From: an uncultured Flavobacteriales bacterium
GTDB taxonomy: Bacteria > Bacteroidota > Bacteroidia > Flavobacteriales_D > Parvicellaceae
DNA length: 64,000 bases
NCBI GenBank assembly: GCA_943787535.1
Contig: CALSMU010000010.1
Location: 141,905-205,904, forward strand
Direction: 5' to 3'
Shown here: positions 19,008 through 28,950 of the stretch, in pieces
Position numbering within the stretch: the stretch's first letter is position 1
Layout: every line of letters begins with the position of its first letter
The notes under the pieces: generated by a model
Told to the model about the DNA's origin: nothing
What the model saw: only the letters and a program-made list of their open reading frames with translations
Databases searched by the model: none
Program-made: the position numbers and the translations under genes

Positions 19008-22000
19008 ATGAAAAAAATTATCTCGTTATTCGTAATCATAATTTTTACGATAACATCTTCAAAAGCATCGCATCTTCCCGGGGGTAATATAACTTATGAA
19101 TGCGTGGGGCCAGACCAATATTTAGTTACGCTTACAATGTATGAGGATTGTCAAACAGGTTTTATGACACCGGGAAGTTCTTTTACTATTAATGTTGTAA
19201 ATTCTTGTGGTTTACCTACTCAAGTGCTCAGTGCAACTGAAGTTGTTTTTGGAAATGAGGTCTCGCAATTGTGTCCAGCAGCTCAAAGTACCTGTAATGG
19301 CGGTACTTTACCTGGGGTACAGGAGCATCAGTATCAAGTTTTAGTTACATTACCAGGTCCCTGTGATTCTTGGACTTTCTATCATAGTTCTTGTTGTAGA
19401 AATGGAAGTATAAATGCACCCAGTACAACGGATGACTATTACTTTTATGCAACCTTAAATAATTTAGACGCACCCTGTAATAATTCGCCAACCTACACTG
19501 CTCCGCCAATACCTTACGTTTGCAGTGGGCAGTCTGTTTGTTACAGTTTAGGTGTTGTTGAGGTGGATGGACATACCTTAGTTTATTCTTTTACGGATGC
19601 TTTGGAAGATCCTTTGTTAACACCTGTGGTTTATGGTGCTGGCTATAGTGGGACTAATCCCATACCCGGTATAACCATTGATCCTGTGACGGGGCAAGTT
19701 AATTTTATTGCTCCTGGTCTTACGGGACAATATTTAGTTGTTATTCTAATAGAAGAATATGATGCGAATGGAGTTTTAGTAGGTAGTCAAGTTTACGATT
19801 ATGTATTTAACGTTGTAGCTTGTAATAATCAAGTGGTAGACTGCGCTACTAGTGGAGCAATTGGAAATATTAATGGAAGTGTTTTTCAAACAGGTCCAAC
19901 ATCTTTGCAAATGTGTGAGGGTGTCCCATTTACGTTTGATATGCTTTTTACCGATCCAGACATTGGAGATTCTCTTTTTATGGAATCAAATATTGATGTA
20001 ATATTACCTGGCTCAGTTGTATCTTACTCTTATCCAAATGTCCCTAATGGGAATGAAATTGCAATGAGTGTTTCGTGGACGCCTCCTCCAGGAAGTGCAA
20101 GTTCAAATAATACTTTCACTGTTACGATTTATGATAATGCTTGTCCAGTTTCAGGACAGCAAACAATTGTTTACAATATGGATGTAGTGGGAAGCACTAA
20201 TGCTTCTGGGGATGTCATCATTTGTTTAGGTCAAGAAACTCCATTAGAAGTTTTTAATGGTACAGTTTTCGATTGGTCGGTTGTTAGTGGAGATCCTTTA
20301 AATATTGGAACAAATTTTAGTTGCACACCATGTTCCAATCCAATTGCTTCGCCAACAATGACTACTGTTTATGAGGTAGTAAGTGATTTAACAGGAAGTT
20401 GTGTTAATCGCGATACAGTAACTGTAACGGTTGTGCCAGATTTCACCTATTCTTTGACGCAAAGTTCGACCACTACGTGTTTGAATAGTAATATTCAATT
20501 TAGTTTAATTCCGAATCCAGCGGGAGCTTACACTTATCAATGGGATCCAGGAGCTTTTTTAAATAGTACTACAATTGCAGGTCCTACTGTTACTCCAACA
20601 ACACCTGGTAATTATGAATATTCAGTAGAGATTACAAGTCCAAATGGATGTGTTAAAAATGATACTATTGATATAAATGTTGCAGCTTCTTATTCCCCAG
20701 ATGTTACTGTTATTGCTGATGTGAATAATATCTTTTGTGGTGACACTGTGAACTTTACTACTGATCTGGGCGGGGGTGTTCCTGCTGTGTGCGGTCCTTC
20801 TCCTAATACAGCTTGCTCATCAGCTTCTTCACAACAAACCATTGGTACATTTTCTGGAACGGGAACTACAACATCCTGGCCAGCACCTTATGGAAATTGG
20901 TATAGAAACGCTAAGCATCAATTTCTTTATACTGCGGCTGAACTAAATGCAATGGGTTTCATTGGTGGGAAAATTACAGAAATAGCATGGGAGGTTACTG
21001 CAATAAATGGGACTACAACCTATAATAGTTATCAAATAAGTATGGGATGTACCGGCACAACTTCCTTAACTGCTTGGGAAGCTGGTTTAACGCAAGTTAT
21101 GTCTCCTCAGAATATAGTTATTAATACAGGTTGGAATGTTCATGCCTTAACAACAGCATATGAATGGGATGGTATTTCTAACTTGGTTGTAGAGATCTGT
21201 TACGATAATCTAGCTGTTTCTTATACGCAAAATTCATCAACTCCTTACACTACAACAGGGTTTAATTCATGCTTATATTACAGAAGTGATAGTCAACCTG
21301 CATGCCCAGCGACTACCGCTACAACTTCTTCTAACCGACCAATTACTCGGTTTACTACTTGTCCAACAATTCCTGATCCTGCAAACTTCTCATTTGCCTG
21401 GACACCAGTTTCTGAAATTGACGATGCTACTGCTCAAAATACTTTTGGAGTGCCATCGGTAACTACAAATTATCAATTGGTAGTTACCGATTTAAACGGA
21501 GGTTGTACCGATACAGTTCAAGTTTTAATTGATGTTATGTGCGATACTTGTTATGCTCCAAATCCAACTTTGACTCATATTACTTGTAATGGAGGTAGTG
21601 ATGGGGGAATTCTTGCTGTACCAAACGGTCTTTTTGGTCCTTTTACAATAGAATTTACTGATGTAAGTACAGGATTAATTATTCAAACGGACAATATGGT
21701 AACTACAAATGCTTCGATTACTGGCTTGTCGGCAGGTGATTATAAAATTCGTTGCATAGATACAGATGGATGTTATGCGGATACGGTGGTTACGATAATT
21801 GAGCCGCCCGTTGTCAATTTGACTGTTTCTAATGATACAATTGTTTGTATTGGAGGAAATGGGGTTTTAGTGGCTAATGCTACTAACGGAAACGGTGCGC
21901 CATATGATTATAACTGGTCCCAAGGTATAGCAAGCAATGCGGGAACTCAAAATGTAAGCCCTACTATCAGTACGATTTACGATGTTTACGCTGTTGATGT

Positions 22001-23102
22001 CCTTGGGTGTAACTCTAATACCTTAAGTGTCACGGTCAGTTTGTTTCCGCCAATATTGACAACTACGAATCCAGATATTGTTGTTTGTCCAGGAGATTTG
22101 GGTTCGATTGGCGTGCAAGCAAATGGCGGAATTGGCGGTGTTTATTTCTATGAATGGGCAGATGCTCAAGGAAATGTTGTAGGAACTGGTAGTGATATAA
22201 GTGTGTTGAGCACTTCTAGTCCTCAGGTTTTTTATGTAACTGTTACAGATAACTGTGAGACCCCTGCTACTATAGATGAGGTTGAGGTAACTTGGTACGA
22301 TGAACCAGCAGTGTTGTTTGAAGCAGGTGTTGTTGATGGATGTTATCCTGTAACCACAACCTTTAATAATACAACTAACCCAACAATGGTAAGTTCTTGT
22401 TTTTGGAATTTTGGAGATGGCAATACGTCGTCAATTTGCGGTACAGTTTCTAATACCTATTCAATTCCCGGAAGTTATACAGTTGATTTAATTGTAACTA
22501 GTCCTGACGGCTGCATTTCAAACACAACGTCTACGAATATGATTACGGTATATGATTACCCGACTTCTCATTTTTTGTCGGATCCAAACCCAACAGATGT
22601 TTTGAATCCAAGTGTTAATTTTACTGATTCATCATCAATCGATGTAGTAAATTGGTATTGGTCTTTTGGTGAAAATGGAGAATTAGGAACCTCGACAGAG
22701 ACGAATCCTAGTTTGGTTTTTCCAGATGCTGAACCTGGAACCTATCCGGTTGAGTTGATTACAGTAAATGTAAATGGTTGTTCGGATACGAGTATGTTAT
22801 ATGTTGTCGTAAATGGAGTTTATAATTTTTATGTACCAAGCGCTTTTACTCCGGATGGAGATGGTATTAACGACTATTTTTTCCCTCTAGGCGAGAGTGT
22901 ATCTGGACAAGGGTATGAACTGAGGATATTCAATAGATGGGGTAATGTTGTTTTCTTTTCAGAAGACATGTCTGTGAAATGGGATGGAACCTATAAATCT
23001 GGGCCTGCTGAATTAGGTGTTTATGTTTGGATTGTTAAGACAGTAGATGGTATTACAGGGGAGTTTAGAGAATATACCGGTCATGTGTCCTTAATAAGGT
23101 AA
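19008..23102 (+). CDS. Large surface adhesin with SprB repeat, PKD domain and type B T9SS sorting domain
   Basis: The protein has about 1,364 residues when started at the ATG at 19008, where the signal peptide MKKIISLFVIIIFTITSSKA begins; an upstream in-frame ATG at 18975 adds 11 charged residues. The order is: a SHLPGGNITYECVG N-terminal domain shared with the 1,816-residue adhesin; Ig-like units; a segment of about 190 residues (about 595-790) homologous to the N-terminus of the protein at 12597-14858; a SprB-type repeat (HITCNGGSDGGI); further Ig-like units; a PKD domain (WNFGDGNTSS); and the CHU_C domain (FTPDGDGINDYF, IFNRWGNVVF, GHVSLIR). It is probably a T9SS-exported adhesin. Confidence 0.9.
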   Translation: MKKIISLFVIIIFTITSSKASHLPGGNITYECVGPDQYLVTLTMYEDCQTGFMTPGSSFTINVVNSCGLPTQVLSATEVVFGNEVSQLCPAAQSTCNGGTLPGVQEHQYQVLVTLPGPCDSWTFYHSSCCRNGSINAPSTTDDYYFYATLNNLDAPCNNSPTYTAPPIPYVCSGQSVCYSLGVVEVDGHTLVYSFTDALEDPLLTPVVYGAGYSGTNPIPGITIDPVTGQVNFIAPGLTGQYLVVILIEEYDANGVLVGSQVYDYVFNVVACNNQVVDCATSGAIGNINGSVFQTGPTSLQMCEGVPFTFDMLFTDPDIGDSLFMESNIDVILPGSVVSYSYPNVPNGNEIAMSVSWTPPPGSASSNNTFTVTIYDNACPVSGQQTIVYNMDVVGSTNASGDVIICLGQETPLEVFNGTVFDWSVVSGDPLNIGTNFSCTPCSNPIASPTMTTVYEVVSDLTGSCVNRDTVTVTVVPDFTYSLTQSSTTTCLNSNIQFSLIPNPAGAYTYQWDPGAFLNSTTIAGPTVTPTTPGNYEYSVEITSPNGCVKNDTIDINVAASYSPDVTVIADVNNIFCGDTVNFTTDLGGGVPAVCGPSPNTACSSASSQQTIGTFSGTGTTTSWPAPYGNWYRNAKHQFLYTAAELNAMGFIGGKITEIAWEVTAINGTTTYNSYQISMGCTGTTSLTAWEAGLTQVMSPQNIVINTGWNVHALTTAYEWDGISNLVVEICYDNLAVSYTQNSSTPYTTTGFNSCLYYRSDSQPACPATTATTSSNRPITRFTTCPTIPDPANFSFAWTPVSEIDDATAQNTFGVPSVTTNYQLVVTDLNGGCTDTVQVLIDVMCDTCYAPNPTLTHITCNGGSDGGILAVPNGLFGPFTIEFTDVSTGLIIQTDNMVTTNASITGLSAGDYKIRCIDTDGCYADTVVTIIEPPVVNLTVSNDTIVCIGGNGVLVANATNGNGAPYDYNWSQGIASNAGTQNVSPTISTIYDVYAVDVLGCNSNTLSVTVSLFPPILTTTNPDIVVCPGDLGSIGVQANGGIGGVYFYEWADAQGNVVGTGSDISVLSTSSPQVFYVTVTDNCETPATIDEVEVTWYDEPAVLFEAGVVDGCYPVTTTFNNTTNPTMVSSCFWNFGDGNTSSICGTVSNTYSIPGSYTVDLIVTSPDGCISNTTSTNMITVYDYPTSHFLSDPNPTDVLNPSVNFTDSSSIDVVNWYWSFGENGELGTSTETNPSLVFPDAEPGTYPVELITVNVNGCSDTSMLYVVVNGVYNFYVPSAFTPDGDGINDYFFPLGESVSGQGYELRIFNRWGNVVFFSEDMSVKWDGTYKSGPAELGVYVWIVKTVDGITGEFREYTGHVSLIR

Positions 23103-23156
23103 ATATTTTTTTCATAATTATAACAAACTAATAGTTATCAAGTAAAACATGATTTT

Positions 23157-23164
23157 TACCTTTG
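23157..23164 (+). promoter_or_regulatory. Putative -7 box of hemE promoter (TACCTTTG)
   Basis: TACCTTTG matches the Bacteroidota -7 consensus TAnnTTTG. It lies only 7 bases before the hemE ATG at 23171, so transcription from it would give a leaderless or nearly leaderless mRNA. No good TTG -33 element is seen at the expected distance, which lowers confidence. Confidence 0.4.
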
Positions 23165-23170
23165 CTTCCT

Positions 23171-24199
23171 ATGGAATATGAAAATGACTTGATTTTAAGA
23201 GCGGCAAGAGGTGAGAAAGTTGAAAGAACGCCTGTCTGGATTATGCGACAAGCCGGTAGGATTTTACCTGAATACAGGGCAATAAGACAAAGTCTAAGTG
23301 GGTTTAAAGAGTTGGTAGAAACACCAGAATTAGCTGCGGAAGTCACAATTCAGCCAGTAGATATATTGGGAGTAGATGCCGCAATCATCTTTTCGGACAT
23401 TTTAGTTGTTCCTGAAGCAATGGGATTGGAATACCAAATGATTGAAAATAAAGGGCCTTATTTTGAAAAAACAATTCAAACTTTATCGGATTTGGAAAAA
23501 GTGAATGTTCCAGATGTTGATGATACATTGCATTATGTGTTGGAAGCGATAAAAGTTACGAAAAAGGAATTAAATAACCGGGTACCTCTTATTGGGTTTG
23601 CTGGTGCTCCTTGGACAATATTCTCCTATATGACTGAAGGTCAAGGGTCCAAAACTTTCAGTAATGCAAAAAAAATGCTTTATACGGATAAACAGCTGTC
23701 ACATCAGTTGTTAGAAAAGATTACGCAAACAACAATTAAGTACTTAAAGGCACAGATTAAAGCTGGGGCTGATATGGTTCAAATTTTTGATTCATGGGCT
23801 GGTATACTCAGCTACGAGCAGTATTTAGAGTTTGGAATGAAATATGTTAGTATGATTTGCAATGCAATAAATGAAGTGCCTGTGACTGTTTTTGCCAAGG
23901 GGGCATATTTTGCAAGAAAAGAAATGGGGGAGCTCAATTGTAATACAATAGGATTAGATTGGAACATGGATGTCAATAAAAGTAGAGAGTTGATTGGAAA
24001 AGAGAAAACTTTGCAAGGTAATTTGGACCCATGTGTGCTTTATTCTGATTTTGATGCAATTAAGTTGGAAACAAGTAAAATGCTTAGTAGTTTTGGAGCA
24101 AATCGTCATATTGCAAATTTAGGGCACGGAGTTTATCCAGATATGCATCCTGATAAAGTAAGGTGCTTTGTTGATACGGTAAAAGAATATAAAAGCTAA
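23171..24199 (+). CDS. hemE: Uroporphyrinogen decarboxylase
   Basis: The protein has 342 residues and converts uroporphyrinogen III to coproporphyrinogen III in haem synthesis. The URO-D signature [10 protein letters not shown] with LPEYR lies at about residues 21-35. The second family motif region ([13 protein letters not shown]) and the C-terminal NLGHGVYPD segment are present. I chose the ATG at 23171 over a TTG nine bases upstream. An OmpA-family gene follows after 3 bases. No other haem gene is nearby. Confidence 0.96.
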   Translation: MEYENDLILRAARGEKVERTPVWIMRQAGRILPEYRAIRQSLSGFKELVETPELAAEVTIQPVDILGVDAAIIFSDILVVPEAMGLEYQMIENKGPYFEKTIQTLSDLEKVNVPDVDDTLHYVLEAIKVTKKELNNRVPLIGFAGAPWTIFSYMTEGQGSKTFSNAKKMLYTDKQLSHQLLEKITQTTIKYLKAQIKAGADMVQIFDSWAGILSYEQYLEFGMKYVSMICNAINEVPVTVFAKGAYFARKEMGELNCNTIGLDWNMDVNKSRELIGKEKTLQGNLDPCVLYSDFDAIKLETSKMLSSFGANRHIANLGHGVYPDMHPDKVRCFVDTVKEYKS

Positions 24200-24202
24200 A
24201 AT

Positions 24203-25387
24203 ATGAAAAAGTTGGTATTTTTTGGATTGCTTGCAATGTTTGCAATTAGCGCAGTTGCTCAAGATGATGATAATCTGGTAACAAATCCAAGCTTTGAAAG
24301 TACAGGTAAAGGAAAGTTGAAAAAATTGAAGCAAATTACCGTAGCAGAAAACTGGGAATCACCAACAGGGTTAAATGCTGATTTATTTGATAAAACCAGA
24401 GCACAGCCATGTTCAGCGCCAAACAATAGTTTTGGGAAAGAATTTCCAATGGACGGTAATAGATATGCTGGAATAGTTGCTTACAGTTACAATAATAAAG
24501 AGCCTCGGACTTATATTCAAACACGTTTATTGGGGACACTTACAAAAGATGTTGAGTATTGTGTGAAATACTATGTAAGTTTATCTGATCTGTCTAAATA
24601 TGCAGTAAATAATCTAGGAGCATATCTTGGTAAGAACCCTTTAGAGGAAGAGTCAAAAACGGATATTATTTTCGAAAAAGAGAAAGAGTTTAATCAAGTT
24701 GTATTGCTTCCAGGAAATAAGGTTATAAATGCTCGTTACAACTGGGAGCCCGTATGCGGAGTTTACAAGGCGTCTGGAAAAGAAAAGTTTTTAGTTATTG
24801 GAAATTTCCATAACAATAAGGATACTAAATTTGAAAAGTTAAAAAAGTTAAAAAATTTTCAAGGGACTCAGATACCTAAAGCATATTACTACATTGACCA
24901 GGTTGAAGTTTTTATTATTGAGGATCCCGCAGATTGCGATTGTTCTAATAAAATGAAAGCCAAAATTTTAGAATCAATGGTTTATCATAAAGATTTTATC
25001 AGTGAGGATGGCTATACGGTGGAGGAGCAAATAAAATTAACAACTGTTTATTTTGATATTTTAAGTGTTAAAATTGAACGCTTGATGATTAAAGATCTAG
25101 ATAATTTAGTAGCTATAATGAATGGAGACCCAGAAATTAAATTGCAGCTTACAGGTCGGACGGATCAAGAAGAATTGGATGCGCAAAAAGCTGATCCAGA
25201 AAATAATGATATCAAAGGATTAGGACATAAAAGAGCAGAAAAAGTCAAAGCTTATATAGTTGGCAAAGGTGTTGATGAAAGTCGAGTTATTGTTAAATCG
25301 GTGGATGAAGGAGCTTCAAATTCAAAAGGAGTGACAAGGCTGGATAAAGCTAAGAATAGAAGGGTTGAAGTTGAGTTAGTAAAATAA
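24203..25387 (+). CDS. OmpA-family outer-membrane/peptidoglycan-associated protein
   Basis: The protein has 394 residues with signal peptide MKKLVFFGLLAMFAISAVAQ. A central region of about 200 residues begins LVTNPSFESTGKG and has a jelly-roll-like character. The C-terminal OmpA-like domain contains QLTGRTDQEE, GLGHKRAEKVKAYIVGKGV and a final RLDKAKNRRVEVEL, which match the peptidoglycan-binding OmpA signature (NxxLSxxRAxxV...NRRVE) in relaxed form. It probably links the outer membrane to the cell wall. It starts 3 bases after hemE, but a functional link is not evident. A strong hairpin terminator follows. Confidence 0.8.
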   Translation: MKKLVFFGLLAMFAISAVAQDDDNLVTNPSFESTGKGKLKKLKQITVAENWESPTGLNADLFDKTRAQPCSAPNNSFGKEFPMDGNRYAGIVAYSYNNKEPRTYIQTRLLGTLTKDVEYCVKYYVSLSDLSKYAVNNLGAYLGKNPLEEESKTDIIFEKEKEFNQVVLLPGNKVINARYNWEPVCGVYKASGKEKFLVIGNFHNNKDTKFEKLKKLKNFQGTQIPKAYYYIDQVEVFIIEDPADCDCSNKMKAKILESMVYHKDFISEDGYTVEEQIKLTTVYFDILSVKIERLMIKDLDNLVAIMNGDPEIKLQLTGRTDQEELDAQKADPENNDIKGLGHKRAEKVKAYIVGKGVDESRVIVKSVDEGASNSKGVTRLDKAKNRRVEVELVK

Positions 25388-25408
25388 GAATTCAAATATG
25401 TATATTTT

Positions 25409-25438
25409 AAACCGTGCAGATTTCTGGACGGTTTTTTT
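25409..25438 (+). terminator. Rho-independent terminator after the OmpA-family gene
   Basis: AACCGT and ACGGTT form the outer stem, with a CAG/CTG inner stem and a four-base loop, followed by a run of seven T. It ends the hemE-ompA-like unit. Confidence 0.75.
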
Positions 25439-25480
25439 ATGAATAAAAGTTATATCTTCATATAATATTAAAACTAAAAA

Positions 25481-26860
25481 GTGTCATTCAATAGAGGAGA
25501 TAAAAAAGTAATCAAAGCTTGGGTCATGTATGATTGGGCTAATTCCGTTTATCCATTGGTAATTACGACAACTATATTTCCCCTTTTTTATGATAAGTGG
25601 GTTGATAAAACCGCTAAATTGAATGGTCTTGAAGATGGAATGGCAGAAGTTTTTGGTATGCAATTTAATGGAGTCGAGATATATTCTTACGCAATCGCAT
25701 TTTCGTTATTAATCGTTAGTTTTTTATCACCGATATTATCGGGAGTAGCCGATTTTTCGGGTAGCAAGAAGAAATTCATGCGTATTTTCAATTATATAGG
25801 CTCCATTTCATGTGTTGGTTTGTTTTTTTGGAATAGCTACTCAGTGGAAATAGGACTGCTTTTTTGCATGTCTGCCAATATTGGTTTTTGGGGGAGTTTG
25901 GTTTTTTACAACGCCTATTTGCCAGAAATAGCCGAGCCTAGGGATCATGATTTAATTAGTGCTCAAGGTTTTTCGAAAGGATATTTAGGTGGAGCGATAT
26001 TATTGGTGATATGTTTAGCGACCATAATGGTTTTAGGATGGGATGCAGAATATAGTTTTCTATTGGTTGGAGTTTGGTGGGTGGGCTTTGCTCAAATAAC
26101 CTACAAAAGATTACCGGGAAATTCGAATGACAAAGCAAAGGGGGGTAGTAACCGCGAGATATTGTCTAAAGGCTTTATGGAGTTGCAAAGCGTTTGGCGC
26201 GAATTTTCAAAAATAACAAGATTGAAACGCTATCTGATTTCATTTTTTGTTTTCAGTATGGCGGTGCAAACGATTATGACTATGGCTCAGTTTTTTGGAT
26301 TGGAAGCAATTGATTGGTCTGTTGGAATTGATTTCACACCTATAAAGAACTTAGTTGGTTCAGAATATAAAGCTGCAAGATCGGCTATTATTCAATCAAG
26401 GATGGAAACAGCTATGATTGCAAGTATTTTAGCAATTCAGTTAATTGCTATTCCGGGAGCCATCTTTTTTGCTCGTTTATCTAAGAAATTGGGGAATGTT
26501 AATGCATTGGTCACGGTGCTATGTATTTGGGTATGTATATGTATTAGTGCTTATGTTTTAACTATTCCCTTACATTTCTATATTTTGGCAAGTGTAGTGG
26601 GGTTTGTAATGGGGGGTGTTCAATCTTTGTCACGCTCTACCTATTCGAAGTTTTTGCCGGAGACAGTAGATCATGCATCCTATTTTAGTTTTTACGATGT
26701 ATTAGAAAAAATCGGGATGACAATTGGTATTGTAAGTTTTGGTTTCTTGACAGGAGAATTCAATATTCGATATTCTATAATGGCTCTAACAGTTTTTTTT
26801 GTTATTGGTTTAGTATTATTACTTTTTGTTCCCAAAGAAGAAAAGTCAAAAGAAGTATAG
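25481..26860 (+). CDS. MFS transporter, UMF1 (Atg22-like) family
   Basis: The protein has 459 residues with about 11-12 hydrophobic segments. The N-terminus KAWVMYDWANSVYP is the hallmark of the UMF1/Atg22-like family, and the loop SGVADFSGSKKKFMRIF corresponds to the MFS motif A region. The C-terminal half contains GGVQSLSRSTYSKFLPE, also conserved in this family. The gene begins with GTG; no ATG fits. The substrate is unknown. It sits after a terminator and 43 bases before lhgO, so it may be cotranscribed with it. Confidence 0.88.
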   Translation: MSFNRGDKKVIKAWVMYDWANSVYPLVITTTIFPLFYDKWVDKTAKLNGLEDGMAEVFGMQFNGVEIYSYAIAFSLLIVSFLSPILSGVADFSGSKKKFMRIFNYIGSISCVGLFFWNSYSVEIGLLFCMSANIGFWGSLVFYNAYLPEIAEPRDHDLISAQGFSKGYLGGAILLVICLATIMVLGWDAEYSFLLVGVWWVGFAQITYKRLPGNSNDKAKGGSNREILSKGFMELQSVWREFSKITRLKRYLISFFVFSMAVQTIMTMAQFFGLEAIDWSVGIDFTPIKNLVGSEYKAARSAIIQSRMETAMIASILAIQLIAIPGAIFFARLSKKLGNVNALVTVLCIWVCICISAYVLTIPLHFYILASVVGFVMGGVQSLSRSTYSKFLPETVDHASYFSFYDVLEKIGMTIGIVSFGFLTGEFNIRYSIMALTVFFVIGLVLLLFVPKEEKSKEV

Positions 26861-26879
26861 TACCAATTATTCTATTGCG

Positions 26880-26887
26880 TAAATTTG
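26880..26887 (+). promoter_or_regulatory. Putative -7 box upstream of lhgO (TAAATTTG)
   Basis: This matches TAnnTTTG 16 bases before the lhgO ATG. No TTG lies at the preferred 19-21 base distance, so the promoter is only tentative. Confidence 0.3.
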
Positions 26888-26903
26888 CTGAAAATTTTAT
26901 TAC

Positions 26904-28115
26904 ATGACTTACGATATTGCTGTAATTGGTGGAGGAATTGTTGGAGCTGCTACTTTTTATCAAATTCAAAAAGCCTATCCTGATTTAAAGATTCTTTTAA
27001 TCGAAAAGGAAAAAGGATTGGCTGATCATCAAACAGGAAATAATTCGGGTGTGATACACTCTGGCCTCTATTATAAACCCGGTTCTTCCAAAGCTAAATA
27101 TTGCGTTAATGGACGACATGAACTGGTGGCGTTTGCAAAAGAGCATGGAGTTGATCATGATGTTTGTGGAAAAGTTGTTGTTGCAACCAGTGAAAAAGAT
27201 TTGCCTTTTATGGATCAAATTTTTGAAAACGGAATAGCGAATAATACGGAAGGAATTAAGAAGATTACTGGAGAAGAAATAAAAAACTATGAACCTGACG
27301 TTGTTGGTATTGCTGGTATATGGGTACCTTGTACCGGTATTATAGATTATCGTCAAGCTACCGAGAAAATGGTTGAGGTTTCATTAAGTCTGCAGCCAAA
27401 AAGTAAAATGCTTTTAGGCACTGAAGCAAAGGTTTTTGACCATAACGAAGGACAAACTGTAATAAAAACCACTAAAGGAACTTTTGCTGCAAAAAATCTT
27501 GTTTTTTGTGGTGGATTGCAAGCAGATCGATTGGCGAAAAAGGATGGTGTAAAAATTAAAGAAAAAGTAGTCGGATTTAGAGGTGATTATTATGAATTAA
27601 CCGAGCAAGCTAAACATAAGGTAAAGAACCTAATTTACCCTGTTCCCAATCCAGAATTTCCATTTTTAGGAGTTCATTTTACCCGTATGACAAACGGAGA
27701 GATAGAATGTGGTCCAAATGCTGTTTTTACATTTAAACGGGAAGGTTATGGGAAAACAGATTTCAGCTTTCGCGATACTGTAAGTGCCTTGTCATATGGA
27801 GGAACATGGAAGTTGTTTCTTAAAAACATGAGTTTCGGTATCAATGAATATAGAAGGGCTTTTTCAAAAAAACTTTTCCTTAAAACCCTCCAAGGGTTAA
27901 TACCCTCTTTAACCATGGAAGACATAAAGCCAGGTAGGGCTGGTGTTCGAGCTTTGTTGTTAGGAACAGATGGTGATACAAGAGATGATTTTAGGATAGA
28001 ATACGGTGTAAATAGTATTCATGTTTTGAATGCACCTTCCCCAGCGGCAACAGCTTCTTTAGCTATTGGAAATGAAATCAAAGAAATGGCTATAAAACAT
28101 TTTGATTTAAAGTAA
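26904..28115 (+). CDS. lhgO: L-2-hydroxyglutarate oxidase/dehydrogenase
   Basis: The protein has 403 residues in the DAO family and oxidises L-2-hydroxyglutarate to 2-oxoglutarate at the membrane. The FAD motif is GGGIVGA (residues 9-15). The family-specific segment NNSGVIHSGLYYKPGSSKAK follows, and the C-terminal end has GRAGVRA and LNAPSPAATASLAIG, typical of LhgO. It is convergent with a gene of unknown function, separated by a bidirectional hairpin. Confidence 0.92.
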   Translation: MTYDIAVIGGGIVGAATFYQIQKAYPDLKILLIEKEKGLADHQTGNNSGVIHSGLYYKPGSSKAKYCVNGRHELVAFAKEHGVDHDVCGKVVVATSEKDLPFMDQIFENGIANNTEGIKKITGEEIKNYEPDVVGIAGIWVPCTGIIDYRQATEKMVEVSLSLQPKSKMLLGTEAKVFDHNEGQTVIKTTKGTFAAKNLVFCGGLQADRLAKKDGVKIKEKVVGFRGDYYELTEQAKHKVKNLIYPVPNPEFPFLGVHFTRMTNGEIECGPNAVFTFKREGYGKTDFSFRDTVSALSYGGTWKLFLKNMSFGINEYRRAFSKKLFLKTLQGLIPSLTMEDIKPGRAGVRALLLGTDGDTRDDFRIEYGVNSIHVLNAPSPAATASLAIGNEIKEMAIKHFDLK

Positions 28116-28130
28116 ATCATCATTTTTTCT

Positions 28131-28172
28131 GACTGGCCTCCGAATAAAAAATGTTTGGAGACGGTCTATTTT
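28131..28172. terminator. Hairpin between convergent lhgO and the hypothetical gene
   Basis: GACTGGCCTCC pairs imperfectly with GGAGACGGTC across a 15-base AT-rich loop and is followed by TATTTTTC. Its position between convergent genes fits a shared terminator. Confidence 0.5.
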
Positions 28173-28177
28173 TCGTT

Positions 28178-28732
28178 CTATGCGTCTGAAAGATTAAATT
28201 TGTATTTGTCAAAAAACGTGTCCCAGTCCCATAGGAAATTTTCCATAACATTGTCCATTCGTTTTAAAAGAATGGGGCTTGGAGCATTTAATTGAGAAAA
28301 ATATTCATCTTGGTATTGACCTAGTTTGTATTTAAAGAAAACGGCTTTGCTCATCCCGTATAAAGTGTTTCTAGACGGATGATTTACTCTATGAATGAAA
28401 CTAGTGTATTCGTCAACTATCGCTTTCATTTCTGTGTACGACAACCCGAATACAATGCCAAATTTTTCAATAATTTTAGCTTTTAAAATAATCTCTTCGG
28501 CAGAAGATAGGTGTCTTGAAAGGTATTTTAGGTTTCCAGCTAATACTATCATTAAAAATTTATCGCTATCTGCAGCTGATAGGCATGGGGTTCTTATGAA
28601 TTCACCATCTGACTTAATGCTGTCTACTATGTCGGAGAAACTATTTTCAACAACTTGAATTAAGCTATTTACGAAAATGTTCGCCGCTTTGTCTTCTGTA
28701 AGTTTCTTCTTTCCAAATAATGTCGCTAACAT
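28178..28732 (-). CDS. Hypothetical protein of unknown function (184 residues)
   Basis: I do not recognise a family. The protein is soluble and mostly alpha-helical in composition, starts MLATLFGKKKLTEDKAANIF, and contains two tryptophans near the C-terminus (FLWDWDTFFDKYKF). There is no signal peptide or membrane segment. Good coding composition and isolation between clear intergenic regions support it as a real gene. It is convergent with lhgO and divergent from yidC. Confidence 0.7.
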   Translation of the reverse strand: MLATLFGKKKLTEDKAANIFVNSLIQVVENSFSDIVDSIKSDGEFIRTPCLSAADSDKFLMIVLAGNLKYLSRHLSSAEEIILKAKIIEKFGIVFGLSYTEMKAIVDEYTSFIHRVNHPSRNTLYGMSKAVFFKYKLGQYQDEYFSQLNAPSPILLKRMDNVMENFLWDWDTFFDKYKFNLSDA

Positions 28733-28920
28733 AATATTAATCCTTATGTGATTGCATACAAATCTAATGGTTGATGTTTATTGTTTGCATAAGTGATGGA
28801 GCATGTTCTTAACAAAGTTTTCAACGTACTATTAAATAATTACGTTTGAGATAAAATATTTTGTGGTTTTATTCGTCATAAAAAAAATGCGAATAACCGT
28901 GTGTTAAGTATAATAATGAA

Positions 28921-28928
28921 TAACTTTG
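28921..28928 (+). promoter_or_regulatory. Putative -7 box of yidC promoter (TAACTTTG)
   Basis: TAACTTTG followed by CC matches TAnnTTTG and lies 22 bases before the yidC ATG. The -33 TTG is not evident at the right spacing. Confidence 0.45.
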
Positions 28929-28950
28929 CCGACTAAATTTTTCGATAAAA

